Source of the DNA: Kingdonia uniflora
Taxonomy: Eukaryota > Streptophyta > Magnoliopsida > Ranunculales > Circaeasteraceae
Assembly (NCBI GenBank): GCA_014058105.1
Contig: JACGCM010002202.1
Location: 186,001 to 250,000 of the forward strand
Direction of reading: 5' to 3'
Length of the DNA: 64,000 bases
Each line of letters begins with the position of its first letter. Position 1 is the stretch's first letter. The translations under genes and the position numbers were made by a program. The notes under the pieces were generated by a model. That model did no database searches. It was not told where the DNA came from and saw nothing but the letters and a program-made list of their open reading frames with translations. Of the stretch, positions 10,601-22,900 are shown one piece after another.

Positions 10601-12145
10601 TCCGTAAACCCCAACCAAGTGGGTTTTATCTTCCACCAGTGCTTGAATGACTTCCTTCTTGGTGGCTTCTCTCGATGCAAAAGCACTGAAATGTTTCATT
10701 ACTGGTGGCGGGACAAGTGCAGGATTTGATACACTACTAAAGCCTCTCCCCTCATCAAGAAGCTTGTCAACAACATCAACCTTTTTTTTGGATTCGTCGC
10801 CGAGGCACTGACAAGCGGAATGCCGCCCTTTGAAACAGCTATTGATTTTTTCAGCTTCATGATACAGTTCTGCTGTTTCGGTCCGAACTCTGTCCACATT
10901 GTCTAGCCATTGTTCAACCACTTGGTGAATCACATCTCCATTGTTTCGAGCTAACTCAACTTTACCTTTAACATCAGTTTCTAGTCTTACCAGATCATTT
11001 TGGACTTTGCTTTGGAGGTCGTCGAACAGAGACATCCCCGCAAAGAGGGACTTTCTAATCTGTTTAATAATATCAGGCCAAACAGCTTCATCCTTGTCTT
11101 GCAGAGCTCTTGCAAATGCAAGAATTGCAAAGGGTAACCCTTCACATTCATTGACGATATCCTCAGACATTTTGCGTAGGGCATTGCAGTCTACACCGCT
11201 GACATTCCGAAGAAATAGTTCCATAGAATCTCGCTCCGAAAACCCCTGGACTTCAATATTTTTTGTAGTCTCCATGGAATGACATACATCAAGGTTTCTT
11301 GACGTTATTAAAACTTTGCAAGTATTTTGATCGTCTCTGTATGGAATAATTCCCACTTCAGCTAGTTCCAATCTTGTCCATACCTCATCAAAGATTAAAA
11401 GGATAGTTTTCTCCAGCTTCAATCTCTTTGATAATCTTGCCGCTCTTATTGGGATGGCATCTTCTTCAATTTTCATGTCCAAGTTTTCCGCGATTTCTCT
11501 TTGAATACCTTTCAGATCGACGTTTTGAGACACTGTCACCAACACAACTTTGTCAAAAAGCTTCAACTTTTCAACTTCCTGGCAGACTTCTTTCACCAAG
11601 GACGTTTTACCCACCCCTTCCATTCCGTAAACCCCGACCAAGTTAGTTTTGACGTCCGCCAGAGCTTGAATGAGTTCCTTCTTGATGGTTTCTCTTGATG
11701 CAAAAGCATCAAAATGTTCCACTACCCGTAGTGGGACAGGTGCACTAGTTGCTACAACATCGAAGCGTCTCCCCTCGGTAAGGAGATCTTCTACGATTGC
11801 AATTTTCTTGCTTGACTCTTTGCCAAGGCGATAACGTGCAGAAAGCCACCCTTTGAAACAACTATTGATCTTTTCAGCTTGACGGCACATTTCAGCCACT
11901 TCATCCCGAACCTTGTCCACCTTCTCCAGCCAGTGTTGAACAACGTTGTGGATCACATCTCCATTATCTCGACATGAAATGACTTTTATTTTAATATCAT
12001 CTTCCAGCATTAACAGATTGTCTTCCACTTTCTTACGAAGGTCGTTGACATATTTCTTGTAACGAAAAAGATAGCCGATATGACGAGAAGCTGGAACTAC
12101 CGCGGACTTGGCAAGGTCTATAACAGGAGGAGCAATGATCTCCAT
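7700..12145 (-). CDS. CC-NB-ARC/CC-NB-ARC-LRR disease resistance protein, main exon
   Basis: An intracellular immune receptor with ATP/ADP-switched NB-ARC. The N-terminal module has a coiled coil (about 30-95), P-loop GMEGVGKTS (174-182), kinase-2 LLIFDEVW (249-256), RNBS-B KVLITSR (277-283) and GLPFAI (336-341). It lacks ARC2 and MHD. At about residue 371, right after GMS, a second CC begins that aligns with residues 30-100. This leads to a complete NB-ARC: GMGGVGKTT (515-523), LLMFDDLW, KVIITSR, GLPLAI (677-682) and MHD (799-801). Leucine-rich repeats run from about 855 to 1470. The start is the first ATG of a 1,511-codon open frame that would end at 7610. A consensus donor TCT|GTAAGTG after residue 1482 suggests splicing to downstream phase-0 exons. 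It resembles RPS2/At4g27190-like CNLs. No frame breaks are seen. Confidence 0.93.
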
Positions 12146-12640
12146 TGTTGTTGCTCTAGTATATGGAAATTACTGGAATAAGTATCACTACAGAAAGAAA
12201 TAAACTCAAAAGAGAATAAACATTTAAAAAAAAAAAGATAAGAGTAAACTTGATGATGAAGAAATATGATTGCTAGGATTTGTGAATACCTTGCTTGCTG
12301 TGTTGTTGAGGAAGAGATGAGGAAAGGAACAACAGTTGGAAAGATTGGTTAATGATGATGATGAACAACAGCTCTTCTTCTCCTTAGCTCAATCTTGAGT
12401 TTCAGAGTAAGTATGAAGATCATGATTTGTTTTTTGGGAGAGACTAAAAAGTAGTCAATAATGGTCTTTGTTCTGCTTTGATAATTAATGGAAGTAGTCC
12501 TACATATGTCCCTCCACTGATGAAAAAGATTGTGACTTTCATTACCACAGATACATTATCACATTCGTAGAGTATCTCCAATAATTTAAATACTTATTAG
12601 TAGTAAGCCCAGAGGGTTCAACTCCATATATAGGGTGTTT
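12146..12640 (-). promoter_or_regulatory. NLR upstream region, copy A
   Basis: This is sequence 5' of the NLR ATG. A GTATTC donor-like site near 12290 and a TACTAG acceptor-like site near 12155 (minus strand) would allow a 5'UTR intron. The block at 12290-12640 is repeated at 12780-13140 and, partly, at 30441-30675. All copies share CTTGAGTTTCA, a GTCAATAATG/CTTTGTTC block, and CCCAGAGGGTTCAACTCCA at the outer end. No single TATA box can be chosen with confidence. Confidence 0.55.
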
Positions 12641-12779
12641 TTGTGGACGTTTGATGCTTTTGTGGATTGAAGAGTAATAAAAAACAACAGGGTTAACTCA
12701 AATTTTTCTCCACTATAAAAACAAGCGAAAGTTAAAATAAAGAAAACTGCACTTGGTTAAAAATTATGTTTACCTTTCC

Positions 12780-13140
12780 ATGTTGTCGACAGATGAGAAA
12801 AGAACAATAGTTGGAAAGATTGCACGGTGACGATGAAGAATAACTCTTCTTCTCATTGGCTTAATAATGCTTGAGTTTCAAAGTGAATATGAAGATCATA
12901 ATTTGCGGTTTTTAGAAGAAGTCAATAATGCTCTTTGTGCTATAGATGAGTTGAATGTGAATGCTTTCATAATTGATGCCAGTAGTCCTACATAAGTTCC
13001 CCACTGGTTAAATAGATGGCGATTCTCATTATCACTCTATAGTTGTTCCTTCTGACTACACCACAGATACAGTATCACATTCTTAGAGTACCTCCAATAG
13101 TTTAAATACTTACTAGTAAGCCCAGAGGGTTCAACTCCAT
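12780..13140 (-). repeat. NLR upstream region, tandem copy B
   Basis: Collinear with 12290-12640. Shared blocks include AACAATAGTTGGAAAGATTG, TTGAGTTTCA, AGTAGTCCTACATA, CACATTC.TAGAGTA, and the terminal AGCCCAGAGGGTTCAACTCC. No coding exon separates the two copies, so this is a promoter-region duplication or the remnant of a deleted tandem NLR. Confidence 0.75.
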
Positions 13141-13876
13141 TGACACTAGGGCTATCAATGGAATGGATCGGGTCAGTGTCTTGATCGATCTTGACCCGAT
13201 CCGTAATCCTAAAGGATCACTAATTTCGTGATCCTTACCCGATCCTTTAAAGATTTAGGTGATCCTTATCCGATCCATTATGCTTAAATGTTTTGTAAAT
13301 TTCAATCCTTGTAATATTAAGGCTCTACTTGGTATTTAGTTTATAAACACGATTTCACAATTAAAAATGATGTTTACATTTTCGATGGTTATGATTACGA
13401 GATAGTTATTTGCTAGTGCTTGCTATTGTTTCGTTTAAATTAACGATAAAAAGTTGGTGCATCATATTTGATGTCGACTTATGTAACAAAGCCTCTCATT
13501 TTATTGTAGAGTAAATTTGACTTTACCCCCCAAGTTAGGAGAGCTCTTTATGGCAAGCCCCCACCTTAACCAAAAGCTTACTTTACCCCCTAAAACTTGA
13601 ATTTCCGATGGTCAAATCGTGTTGACCCTTCATTTGACCAGCCAAAAAACTTAAAAACCTGTTTTACCCTTATTGTTTAATGAGTCAACATCCACCTAGG
13701 CAGTTACGTAAAACCAAAATAGAAGAGAATAGAGAGTTAGCTTATTTCCACGATCTTCTAACTTTTTCTATTAGGGTTTCTGAGAGGAAACTCATCTTCT
13801 CTGTTTCCTCTGATCTTGCGCTCGAATCTTAATCTATCAAAATGATGGAAAAAAAGGGGAAGCAAAAAACAGAGTA

Positions 13877-13923
<47 letters not shown>

Positions 13924-14299
13924 ATTGGGATTTCTTTAAGAAGAATTAGGAAAAGAAGTTAAGCCAGAAAGATAAAGAAAACAAATATCTACTTGAGTTC
14001 AATAAATCCTTTTAATTAAGATGCTCTCTTTTATGAAGTTTAATGGTGTTTGTAGTCATGTAATGTTGTTCTTCCTTTCCATATGATTCTAGCTTTTGAA
14101 GATTAAAAGGATACAAAAGAAGAAGTGATTAAAAATTGTTCACTATCAAGTTGTTGGACTATATGGCCGATTTTTTTTCTTAAATCATTCAAATGATTGA
14201 TATTGTTTGTATTATTCAATCAGTTTTTAACTATTCAGAATGTAGTAAGTTATGGGGCTGATTATTTTGTTTGAGTAATATGGTTTTTACGATGCTTGA
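13141..14299. other. Intergenic DNA with repeat fragments
   Basis: It begins with TAGGGCTATCAATGGAATGG, reminiscent of hAT-type termini, followed by a GATCC-rich stretch (13180-13290); neither defines a complete element. Around 13500-13690 is a poly-C-block sequence (GACTTTACCCCCCAAGTT) typical of non-autonomous repeats. No gene is recognised. Confidence 0.4.
13878..13922. repeat. Compound (CT)n(CA)n microsatellite
   Basis: About ten CT units are followed directly by about eleven CA units. Confidence 0.95.
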
Positions 14300-14499
14300 T
14301 TGACTTATATCGCACATATATACTTATGCTCAACTAGTCGCTACCTTAATATATTTGTATATCATTCTACCTTAATACTTCTATATCATTCTATGTTTGA
14401 CAGGGATTGGCTAGCAGTTAAAGACGTTTTTATTCATTTTGATGGGAGATGGCTCGCTAAGGCAATTGATGATGATTTAACATTGTAGATGGCAACAAT

Positions 14500-15558
14500 T
14501 TGTATTACTTTAACCTGCTCAAATCTATAACAGAGCTAATGAATGATAGACTTGGGAGGGCAGCAACTCCTCCTGAGAGTCTAATTGAACTTGTTTGTTT
14601 GTGCAATGGCAAACAAGTGATTCTTAATGCAGATGTACTCAAACAGATGTGGATAGCCAGTGATAACTATAACGACCATAGTATTCATATATATGTTATA
14701 ATAAGTGACACCTTTGATATGCCAACTTTAGGCTTGCCAAACATCCAAGCATATACAGTAAAGAGTGTACAAAGAACACCAACTAAAACCAAGGTTGCCA
14801 AAAGAAATAATGAATCTTTGCCAGAAAAGCCAAAGAGGTTGAGATCTACTTATTTGCTCGAGGAAGATTTAGATGAATTGCCTGACTACTTTGAGAGTGA
14901 TACAGAGGAAGAGGGTAATTTTGATGCTGAAGAGGTTGACGCTGATGATACAAAGGAAGAGGGCGATTTTGATGTTGATGGGGTGGGTGGTGGGTGGTGG
15001 GGATACTGGGGTTGGAAATGGGATTGTAGAAAAAAAATTGATAACTTGGTGGATGATCAACTCGATCTAGATAATCTGGAAGCCGAGGAAGGATACCATA
15101 GCACCCATTTATCGCAGGATGGGGACGACATACCAAATGAAAATGATCTGAGGAGATGTGATGATTTTGGAGACTTTGTGGGTGAAACGGATAATATATT
15201 CAAAGAAGATAAAGAAAATGTTTTTAAGAACACTCTCGTTGAGGTTTAAGAAGAATTGAAGGTTGGGATAGAGTGGCACACAGTGTATGAAGCTAGAGAG
15301 CATCTTAGAAGGTTTGCCATTGTCAACAGGTTTAGTTTTAGGCAAGTTAAGAATGAGGGATACAGGCTGCGGTATAAGTGCATTGACCAAGTGTGCAAGG
15401 GGTTGGTCTATGTTAGAAGGCAGAATGATGGACATACCATGAGGTTAATGAATGCCGAATTTGTGCACAACTGTAAGAGGAAACCTGGTACCAAAAATAG
15501 ACTTGCAAATGCACTTTGGGTTGCTAATGAGATTGAGGTAACATTTAGAGAGAGATAG
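14500..15558 (+). pseudogene. MULE (MuDR-like) transposase, N-terminal part
   Basis: One reading frame runs 14500-15558, broken only by a TAA at 15247. The first part is low-complexity acidic (repeated TEEEGNFDAEEVD-like runs) with a Gly/Trp patch. The second part matches the plant MuDR transposase N-terminal DNA-binding domain: VGIEWHTVYEAREHLRRFAI, RLRYKCIDQVCKGLVYVRR, then a Cys/His pattern ending NLRLANALWVANE-like. The catalytic DDE domain and SWIM finger are missing. At about 15558 the sequence switches abruptly to gypsy integrase, so the transposase is truncated and inactive. Confidence 0.75.
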
Positions 15559-16450
15559 TGCGTCTACACGGGGTTTTGATGTCTATAGGGTCAGACCGAG
15601 ATGCCAGATTTATCGGTGACTTTTGGAAGAGTTTCCAGGGAGCCATGGATACCAGATTAGATTTTAGTGCAGCATTTCACCCCCAGATCGACGGTCAGAC
15701 GGAAAGAGTGAACCAAATCTTTGAGGATATGCTTAGGGCTTGTGTTTTAGACTTCAAGGGTAGCTGAGACGAGTACTTACCTTGAGCAGAGTTTGCATAC
15801 AACAACAGTTTCCAGTCGAGCATTGGGATGGCACCTTATGAGGCTTTATATGGTAGACCTTGCAGATCACTGATGAGTTGGTCAGAAGTTGGTGAGTAGA
15901 GTTTACTGGGGTCAGACTTGGTTCGTGAGGCTACTGATGCAGTTACCATCATCAGAGACCGGTTACGTACATCACAGAGTCGGCAGAAGAGTTATGCAGA
16001 CATTCGCAGGAGACCTTTAGAGTTTGAGATCGGTGATCATGTTTTACGAAGGTTACTCCGATGAAGGGCGTGATGCGTTGAAGTAAGAAAGGGAAGTTAG
16101 CTTTGAGATTTATTGGACCGTTTGAGATTTTGGCCAGAGTTGGAGAGTTAGCTTATCGTTTGGCATTGCCGCCGCAGCTGAGTCGAGTTCACAATGTATT
16201 TCATATTTTAATGCTTAGGAAGTATGAGCGGGATCCTGCTCACGAGATTGATTGTGAGCACCTAGAGGTTCAAGAAGATGCCTCGTATATAGAGTATCCG
16301 GTGTGCATTTTGGATCGCGAGGAGAAAGTTCTTCGCAGCAAGGTTATTCCTTTCGTGAAGGTGCAGTGGACTTACCACGATCCTAGTGAGGCTTCTTGGG
16401 AGTTGGAGGCGGATGTGAGAGGCTGTTATCCGCACTTGTTCTCTGATTGA
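15558..16450 (+). pseudogene. Ty3/gypsy (Tekay/Del-like) integrase C-terminus plus chromodomain
   Basis: The translation shows the last part of the integrase core (SDRDARFIGDFWKS, FHPQIDGQTERVNQ), AYNNSFQSSIGMAPYEALYG, then a GPFEILARVGELAYRLALPP region. A chromodomain-like end follows (VQWTYHDPSEASWELEADVR...YPHLFSD, stop). In-frame stops near 15765, 15783 and 15897 and a shift near 16060-16085 break it. Protease, RT and RNase H are absent upstream. It is the 3' end of a chromovirus-lineage element directly 5' of its LTR. Confidence 0.85.
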
Positions 16451-16497
16451 GGTATGTGTGGAATTTTAGGGCAAACTTTTCTTTAAGGATGGTAGAA

Positions 16498-18709
16498 TGT
16501 AGTGTCCTAATTTTTTATTTTTTTTTATTTATTCTTATTTTATTTTAATTGGTTACTTATCATTTTTATTCATTCATCATACCTCACGCATCCATATTCA
16601 TATCATGCAGCTTGCAATTGTACCCCTTTTCTCTCATCAGGGTTTTGGAGTTAGATTCCTTTTTGTGCTTTCTGTGGTTGGGCGGAGGAGTTTGTTGATG
16701 TTGTTTCCTCAGGGGGGGGGGGGGTAGTGGCTTGGTGGTGGTGTTGTTGTTGTTGTTGTTGTCATCATTGTTGTTTTTGTTGTGTTTTTGTCCTAGGTAG
16801 TGTGACCCCGGGGGAAGCCTTGTGTTTTTTTTTTTCCAGTTTTATCAAATTCGTTCGAACGGCATTTGTAATCGTTCGAATGAGTTGACATGTCCCCTGA
16901 AATTTTTGGTCTTTAAGGGTGATTCGTTCGAGCGACTTCCTGTCCCGTTCGAACGAGTCGACTGACCTCTTGGAATTTGGCCCATGATCTCCTAGTCGTT
17001 CGAACGACTTCTGTGACCATTCGAACGATTTATGTGTCCTTTTTGTGACCTTCCTGTCCATTCAAAAGACTCCCTTGTCGTTCGAACGACTTGGCAGTTG
17101 CTTTTCCCCTTTTAGTTTTTATTTTTATTTCTCTTCCTCTCTCTCTCATTTCTCCCACTCGCACTCCCCACTCACCCTGTCCCTCACTTAATCCTCTCCT
17201 CTGTAGTGTTTGGCGTTGTTGTGGATTGATTCTTCACCAATTCATCGGGGAGTGTTTTCCCCTTTCATCATACTAATTTGTGATTCGGGTTTTTAGGGTT
17301 TGTAATTGTGAGTTTATTTTGGGGTTTCGCGATTTTTGGAGTTGCGTTATTGTAAGTGTTGGGTTGTGTGTGTTGGCGTGATTGTTGCCGATAGTTGTCC
17401 TGTTATTAGAGTTGTGCATACTGGCACTGAGGTGTTTGTGATTGTTGTTAAACTATATTGTTCCGATTATTGTGATTGTTGATTTCAGTATTGTTGTTTC
17501 CTATCTTTAGGCGTTTAGAATGTGTTTCTCCTTGTCCCTTAGGAGGGTTGATTTTGTGGGGTATTCTCTTGGGTTGTGCTTGATTGTTGTGCTCTGGTCG
17601 GTAGAGACTGATGTTGTTAGACGTCGTGACTGGTTAATTAGTCACTGTCTATCTGTGCTTGGATGTTGTGACTGGTCAATTAGTCACTGTTAGCATCTGT
17701 GTTTGGATTGTTGTCATCCTCTAAGACAGGTGGTTATCCTGGGTGTGTTGGCCAGGTTGTGGCTATTGGGTTAGGATCGTTTGCCCTTCTCTCTGCAAGG
17801 GTTATCCTATGTGTGGGCCGTGGGGGTGGCTATGGTGTTTTGATCCTTGGGATCTGGTTTCGATGTGAGTTTTTTTTATTCCTTTAACTTAACGGGATCA
17901 GATACATAAATCAACTCTACGTCAGCTTACCCTCGATAGGTTATCAGGATTCTTACATCGGGTTGAAATAGTAGGTGAATCACCAGCGACATATACTATC
18001 ATGTCTATTCACCCATCCGGGAGTGTGGGATGGCATGAGACAGTCCTCAGGAATTGGGTCTTCTCCTCGGTGTGGTTGAAATTCCTTGAAACATGTGAAA
18101 TAAAGTTCGGACATTGGCTCTGTGGGTTGCAAAACCCAGAACACTCTGATCAAGTGATAATATCCTTTAGACTGGTCGAGCTTGGACAAGAAATCGTACC
18201 ATTGTATCCAATTGAGGTTTCGTTAAGGTTATTATGCATTAGCAGTTGATCAACCCATTATATTGATTTATTAGGTCTAGTTCTTGGTTTCATAACATTC
18301 ACATTAGGACAATTTAACAGTATATCATCATCATATCATATCATCTCATCACTGCACTTTTGTATTCCTCTTTCATACTATTTTGCATATATATATTCCT
18401 TTTCTCTACCCTTATAGATTTATGTGCTTTAGAATATTTTATATATCTCATTCATCTCTCCTATATCTCTGCACCTATTATATTAGTTTGTTGTTTAGCC
18501 TTGTTAGGCATTAGTGAGCCGTGGTTTTGCTCCCTCTCGCTTTGTTCCCCCCTTTCAGAGGCAGATTAGTGCCGGTTTTGCTGAAACTCCAGCGGTTGGT
18601 ACCAGGTGTTGTGTTGTTGCTGTTTCGGTGCTAGTTTAGTATTTTCCTTGTAAGATCTCAGCCCTTGACGCTGTTTAGTATGCGAGATATTGTATTTACG
18701 TTTTCAGAC

Positions 18710-18743
<34 letters not shown>

Positions 18744-18919
18744 TTTGCTTCCGCTGTATTCCTTTTTACTCAGATGATATTACTATAGTCAATGATCAAG
18801 CCTGAACTTGTCGATGGCTTGGTTATTTTTGGGGGCGAATCGGTTAGATTCCCTAACCTACACATCCTGAATGATAGTAATTGGTCTAGCTACCGGTTAT
18901 TGGATTTTGGGACGTGACA
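16498..18919 (+). repeat. 2.4-kb LTR of a Tekay/Del-like gypsy element
   Basis: It starts TGTAGTGTCC just after pol and ends GGACGTGACA just before a PBS, so both edges are TG/CA with imperfect inverted ends. The same LTR serves as 3' LTR of the upstream pol fragment and 5' LTR of the downstream gag. It contains a cluster of GTTCGAACGA palindromes (16850-17092) and a (TA)n tract (18713-18741). Confidence 0.8.
18713..18741. repeat. (TA)n microsatellite
   Basis: An uninterrupted TA run inside the LTR. Confidence 0.95.
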
Positions 18920-18922
18920 AAC

Positions 18923-18935
18923 TAGGTATCAGAGC
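18923..18935 (+). other. Primer-binding site (iMet type)
   Basis: TAGGTATCAGAGC follows the LTR end by three bases. Its last eleven bases match the plant initiator-Met PBS (TGGTATCAGAGC with one change), in the orientation of the gag that follows. Confidence 0.8.
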
Positions 18936-19077
18936 TGTTGGTTAATTCCTATCTCTGGTCTAGCAATCATATGATGAGTAATTCCATCTAGATGGAGTTA
19001 GGATTGATTCCTTTCAGTTTTACGTATTTTATCATCTTCCCTCCCTTCCTGAGGTGTACTCTTGGTTTATACAGATG

Positions 19078-19885
19078 GCTAGAGGTGGCAGAGGCAGAGG
19101 CCGTACAGTAGGTCGTGGTCGTAGAGGTTTGCGCAGTGGTGTACTTGCGGATAAGCCAACACCTAGTCATGAGAGTTTGAGGTCTTTCCCGATTAGTCTG
19201 GATGAGTAGGCAGTTTCAGAGGCTAGAGTTGGTACGAGAATAGTACCAGGGGTTCAGATTCATCAGGGTACTCCTCCGACTCTAGTAGTTCCAGAGCGGC
19301 TTGGCGTTTTACCTACCCCAGCTATTTCGGGTGTTTCTTCAGAGATGAGGCAGTTTATAAAGGGTTTTACAGCCTATTTCTAGCAGGCTAGGCAACCAGC
19401 AATTAAAGAGCACAATTACCTTGAGCAGCTCCATAAATACAAGCACCTAACGTTTTCTGGCACTACGGTACCGTCTGAGGCCGAGACGTGGTTCAAGTCT
19501 ATAGAGAAGACTTTGAACGCTATGAAATGTCCTGAGGATCAACGAGTGACATTGGCGATATATCTTTTACAGGGTGAGGCAGATCACTGGTGGGATTCCG
19601 CCAAGAGGACGATAACAGAGACTCTAGTACTTTGGGCTTCCTTTTAGGAGTGGTTCTTTGAGCAGTATTTCCCGCAGAGTTACAGAGATGCTTGCATCTC
19701 AGAGTTCTATATGCTTGAGCAGGGCGATATGAGTATTGCGGGGTACGATCAGCGATTCAATGAGCTTTCTCGATATGTTCTATTTATCGTTCAGGATGAG
19801 GAGCAGCGTAAGATGAAATTTCTAAAGGGTCTGCGGTCAACCAAATCTCTCGATATGTATAAACCATATATATATTATTTATAAT
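19078..19885 (+). pseudogene. Gypsy gag (5' part)
   Basis: From ATG at 19078 (MARGGRGRGRTVGRGRRG) the frame resembles Tekay/Del gag: YLEQLHKYKHLTFSGTTVPS, EAETWFKSIEKTLNAMKCPE, LQGEADHWWDSAKR, FEQYFPQSYRDACISEFYML. In-frame TAG codons near 19207, 19381 and 19645 inactivate it. The zinc knuckle and all of pol are missing, because the sequence changes to an unrelated element near 19860-19890. Confidence 0.85.
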
Positions 19886-19950
19886 CGTATCTTGATAAAG
19901 CAGAAAAAATAAAGAAATTGACTAAAATACCTGGACTTGTATGTAGGTAG

Positions 19951-22900
19951 ATGCGTATGAAAGAATTTTGGAAAAATCTATCTATTATATTGAGCTTATC
20001 GCTCGAAATGGAACCATCTACCTCTGGTCGCTTGGCTGCGAATAAAAGGGTAGAATGTGATGTCGAATCTGTAGGGGCCGAATTAATGATAAATAGCTTA
20101 AAAGATATTTCTGTTAATGTCGAGGGAGAGAGCTCTTCAGAGGAGAGTGTGGTAGAGGAAAAACTTAAATTTCTAGATTTCTCTGGTAATCTCATTCCTT
20201 GTCCCGTAGAGTCTAAAGTATTTAAGGAGTTCTGTAAGCATAAAGATATTGTAAATGGTGTATGAGGAAATGTTATTCAACATTCTGGGAGGTTTTTTAG
20301 TAGGTGTTCGGATGGGAAAGGGGGTGAAAGTACATTTTTCATGCTTCCTAATCTAGAGTGCGAGAAAGTGTTTAGGAAAATCCCAGATGGTGTTTCCCTT
20401 GAGTATTTCAATAGGAAGAAGGAAGATGATTTAGATGATGGGTTTTAATGTTACCTTGCCCAATTCAATTATGGATTAGTGGTGCCTTTAAGAAATCTTG
20501 TTAAAGATATCATGAATGAAATCAAAACTTGCCCTGCCCAATTGAGTAGTAACATGTGGGAGGTCATAAATGTTTGTGAGAATTTGAATTGGAGGTGGAC
20601 TCGTGAGGGGATGAAAGAAGATTGACTCCTGTAGATGTTTTGCGGTATTACATTGTTAAATACTATGTGAATACTAGGGGTGCGTACTTCTGTTCGAGCT
20701 TGTCACGACCCCAATTTTTCGACCTGAATTCAGTTAGAAGGGTTTGGAATGACAATTTGATTTGGGTAAAGGGCGAGTGTCTCCAGTGAGCTTATATGCA
20801 AATATTTTAAGGAATAAAAATAAACCGTAGAACTTTTGAATTATAGCTGTGAATATACTCTGTTTGATTATAATTGGTTTATATGTTTGGTGTTCAGATC
20901 CTCAGTCTAAAGTGACCAGAAAAGAATCATTAATTGATATTGTTACCTCGAGAGGGAGCATAGCTTGAAGTTGTATTGGGTGAGTTGGAGATTAGTAGGT
21001 ACAAGAGGGTAAATAGTAGATCTATTAAAGTGCAGAAATCGCAGGCCAAGAGAAAGATGATGGGAGAGGTCCCATCTACTGCTGTTGGGGCCGAGGCATC
21101 AACAAATGTTAGAAAATGGCCAGTGTTAATAAAAGTTGGACCTATGTCGGTGATTCTGAAGCCTACAAGCTCCTTGTCTGGTAAAACAAGGGATATGCAA
21201 ACAAAGAAGAGAGGAGCCAAGGTCGACTCGTCGAAGTCTGTTACCGTAGAGAGTGAGGAGGTCGTGGCTCCATCGAAGATGAGAAAATTAGACGGTATCC
21301 CTCCTATTGCAATGAATGAGGTGGAGGAAGACGGTGTGTGTGCGAGCAAGGAGGGTGAGCTTTACGCTGTCAAAAATAAAATGAGATTTGCTGCTCGATC
21401 GAGAGGGCTCTATTGAGTTGGACGCAGTGGTAAATTTAGAGTTGTTTAAAGTAATTTAACACTATGATTTTTTGTATGTATTTTATAATGCTCAAAATGA
21501 TTTATGTATCTTTTTGTGTAGGCTGCACATGTACTTAGAGGTATTTTTTTGGGATTTGAGGATGGGAAAGTGGAGTATAAAGACCGGGTTGCTCAGCTGG
21601 ATAAGGATTTGGTAGGGGAGCGAACTCAACTTACGGAAGAGAAAGACCGCTCGAGCTTTGAGGTAAAGGCTTTGAAGGACACATTTCAAATAACCATGGA
21701 CCAGCTCGAAGTGGAGGCTAAAAAGAATGTAGAAGAGGTGACTGTTGCACGAAACAATCTCAATGTAAAACTCCAAGAGGTCGGTTACTCTGTGGAGGAC
21801 GTTCAAGCTATAATGTAAGGACATTTTGTGGAGGTGGAGGAGTTCGACCAAGAGGATGACCCTGAGGCTGGCAGTACGCCCCATGACACTGTTAAAGGTT
21901 TGGACGAGGTCTAGATTAGGACGGAGTTGGAGAATCAATGGGGGGACGATAAGGTAGAGTAAAACTGTAGTGATGTTCTTTTTTTGTTTGTTTTTTTGCG
22001 AAATGAGAATATTTGTTGGATGGAATATATTTGAAGTGCCGGAAGGATCGGTCTATGATTTATTGATGTATGAATATTGATTTGTAGGTACCCAAAGATT
22101 TGTACCTCAGAATTGAGAATTTAGAGAAAGAGCTTGATAAGGAGAAAAATTCTACGAATGCAGCAACTCTCTTGGTCGCTCGTGTAGAGTTTCTGGTTAG
22201 AGAATATAATGGAAATAACAAAAAAGGACTGAATTGATATATCCATAGTTCGTTTAGTATTGATCAAGGAGAAAGGATTAGTTCCAAAAATGCGACCTTC
22301 TCTTAGTTCGATTAGAAAAACATAATCAAGAAGTAATTAAAGACGTATATAATCGAGCTTATTCTCAGGAGCTATAATAAACAACGAGAGGGTTAAAAAA
22401 TGTGTAGCTTGAAATATTAGAAGATCGTTGTTCATCCGATCCGGAGATTGTAGAGCGTAGTCACTTGGATGAGAAGTCATCATAGCTTGAAGGCTAAGTA
22501 CTAGCTCATTTTGGTGGATATATGATATATATATAGCGAATTGTAAGAGAGGTAGTAATGTATGCAACTGTTGTATATATCGTGAATATTTCAATGTCGT
22601 AAACGTTAATTGTTACGCAGGCCACTCTCGAAGCTGCACGGTTACGCGAAGAAGATGCGCTTAAATGTAATTATGAGTTTAAACTCGAATTAGACAGGGC
22701 TTAAGAGGTACTTGAAGATAGTGCAGATCAATATGTAAAAGTGGAGTGGAGGCTGGTTAAGGCTAAAAAGACCGTTATCAAGCTAAACCAGAAGATCGAT
22801 AATATGAAAGCTGAACGGGTGAAAAGTTGAATGGCATTGTAGATTGTTTGAATGGGAAGGGTAAAGAGGCAGAAACTGCTCAATATCGTATCAGAGCGTT

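Noticed and set aside
10941..11282. A 113-codon plus-strand frame
   Set aside because: Antisense to the NLR CC/NB-ARC joint, with no independent support.
13146..13300. Complete hAT element
   Set aside because: Only one terminus-like string was found; no matching opposite end, target duplication or transposase.
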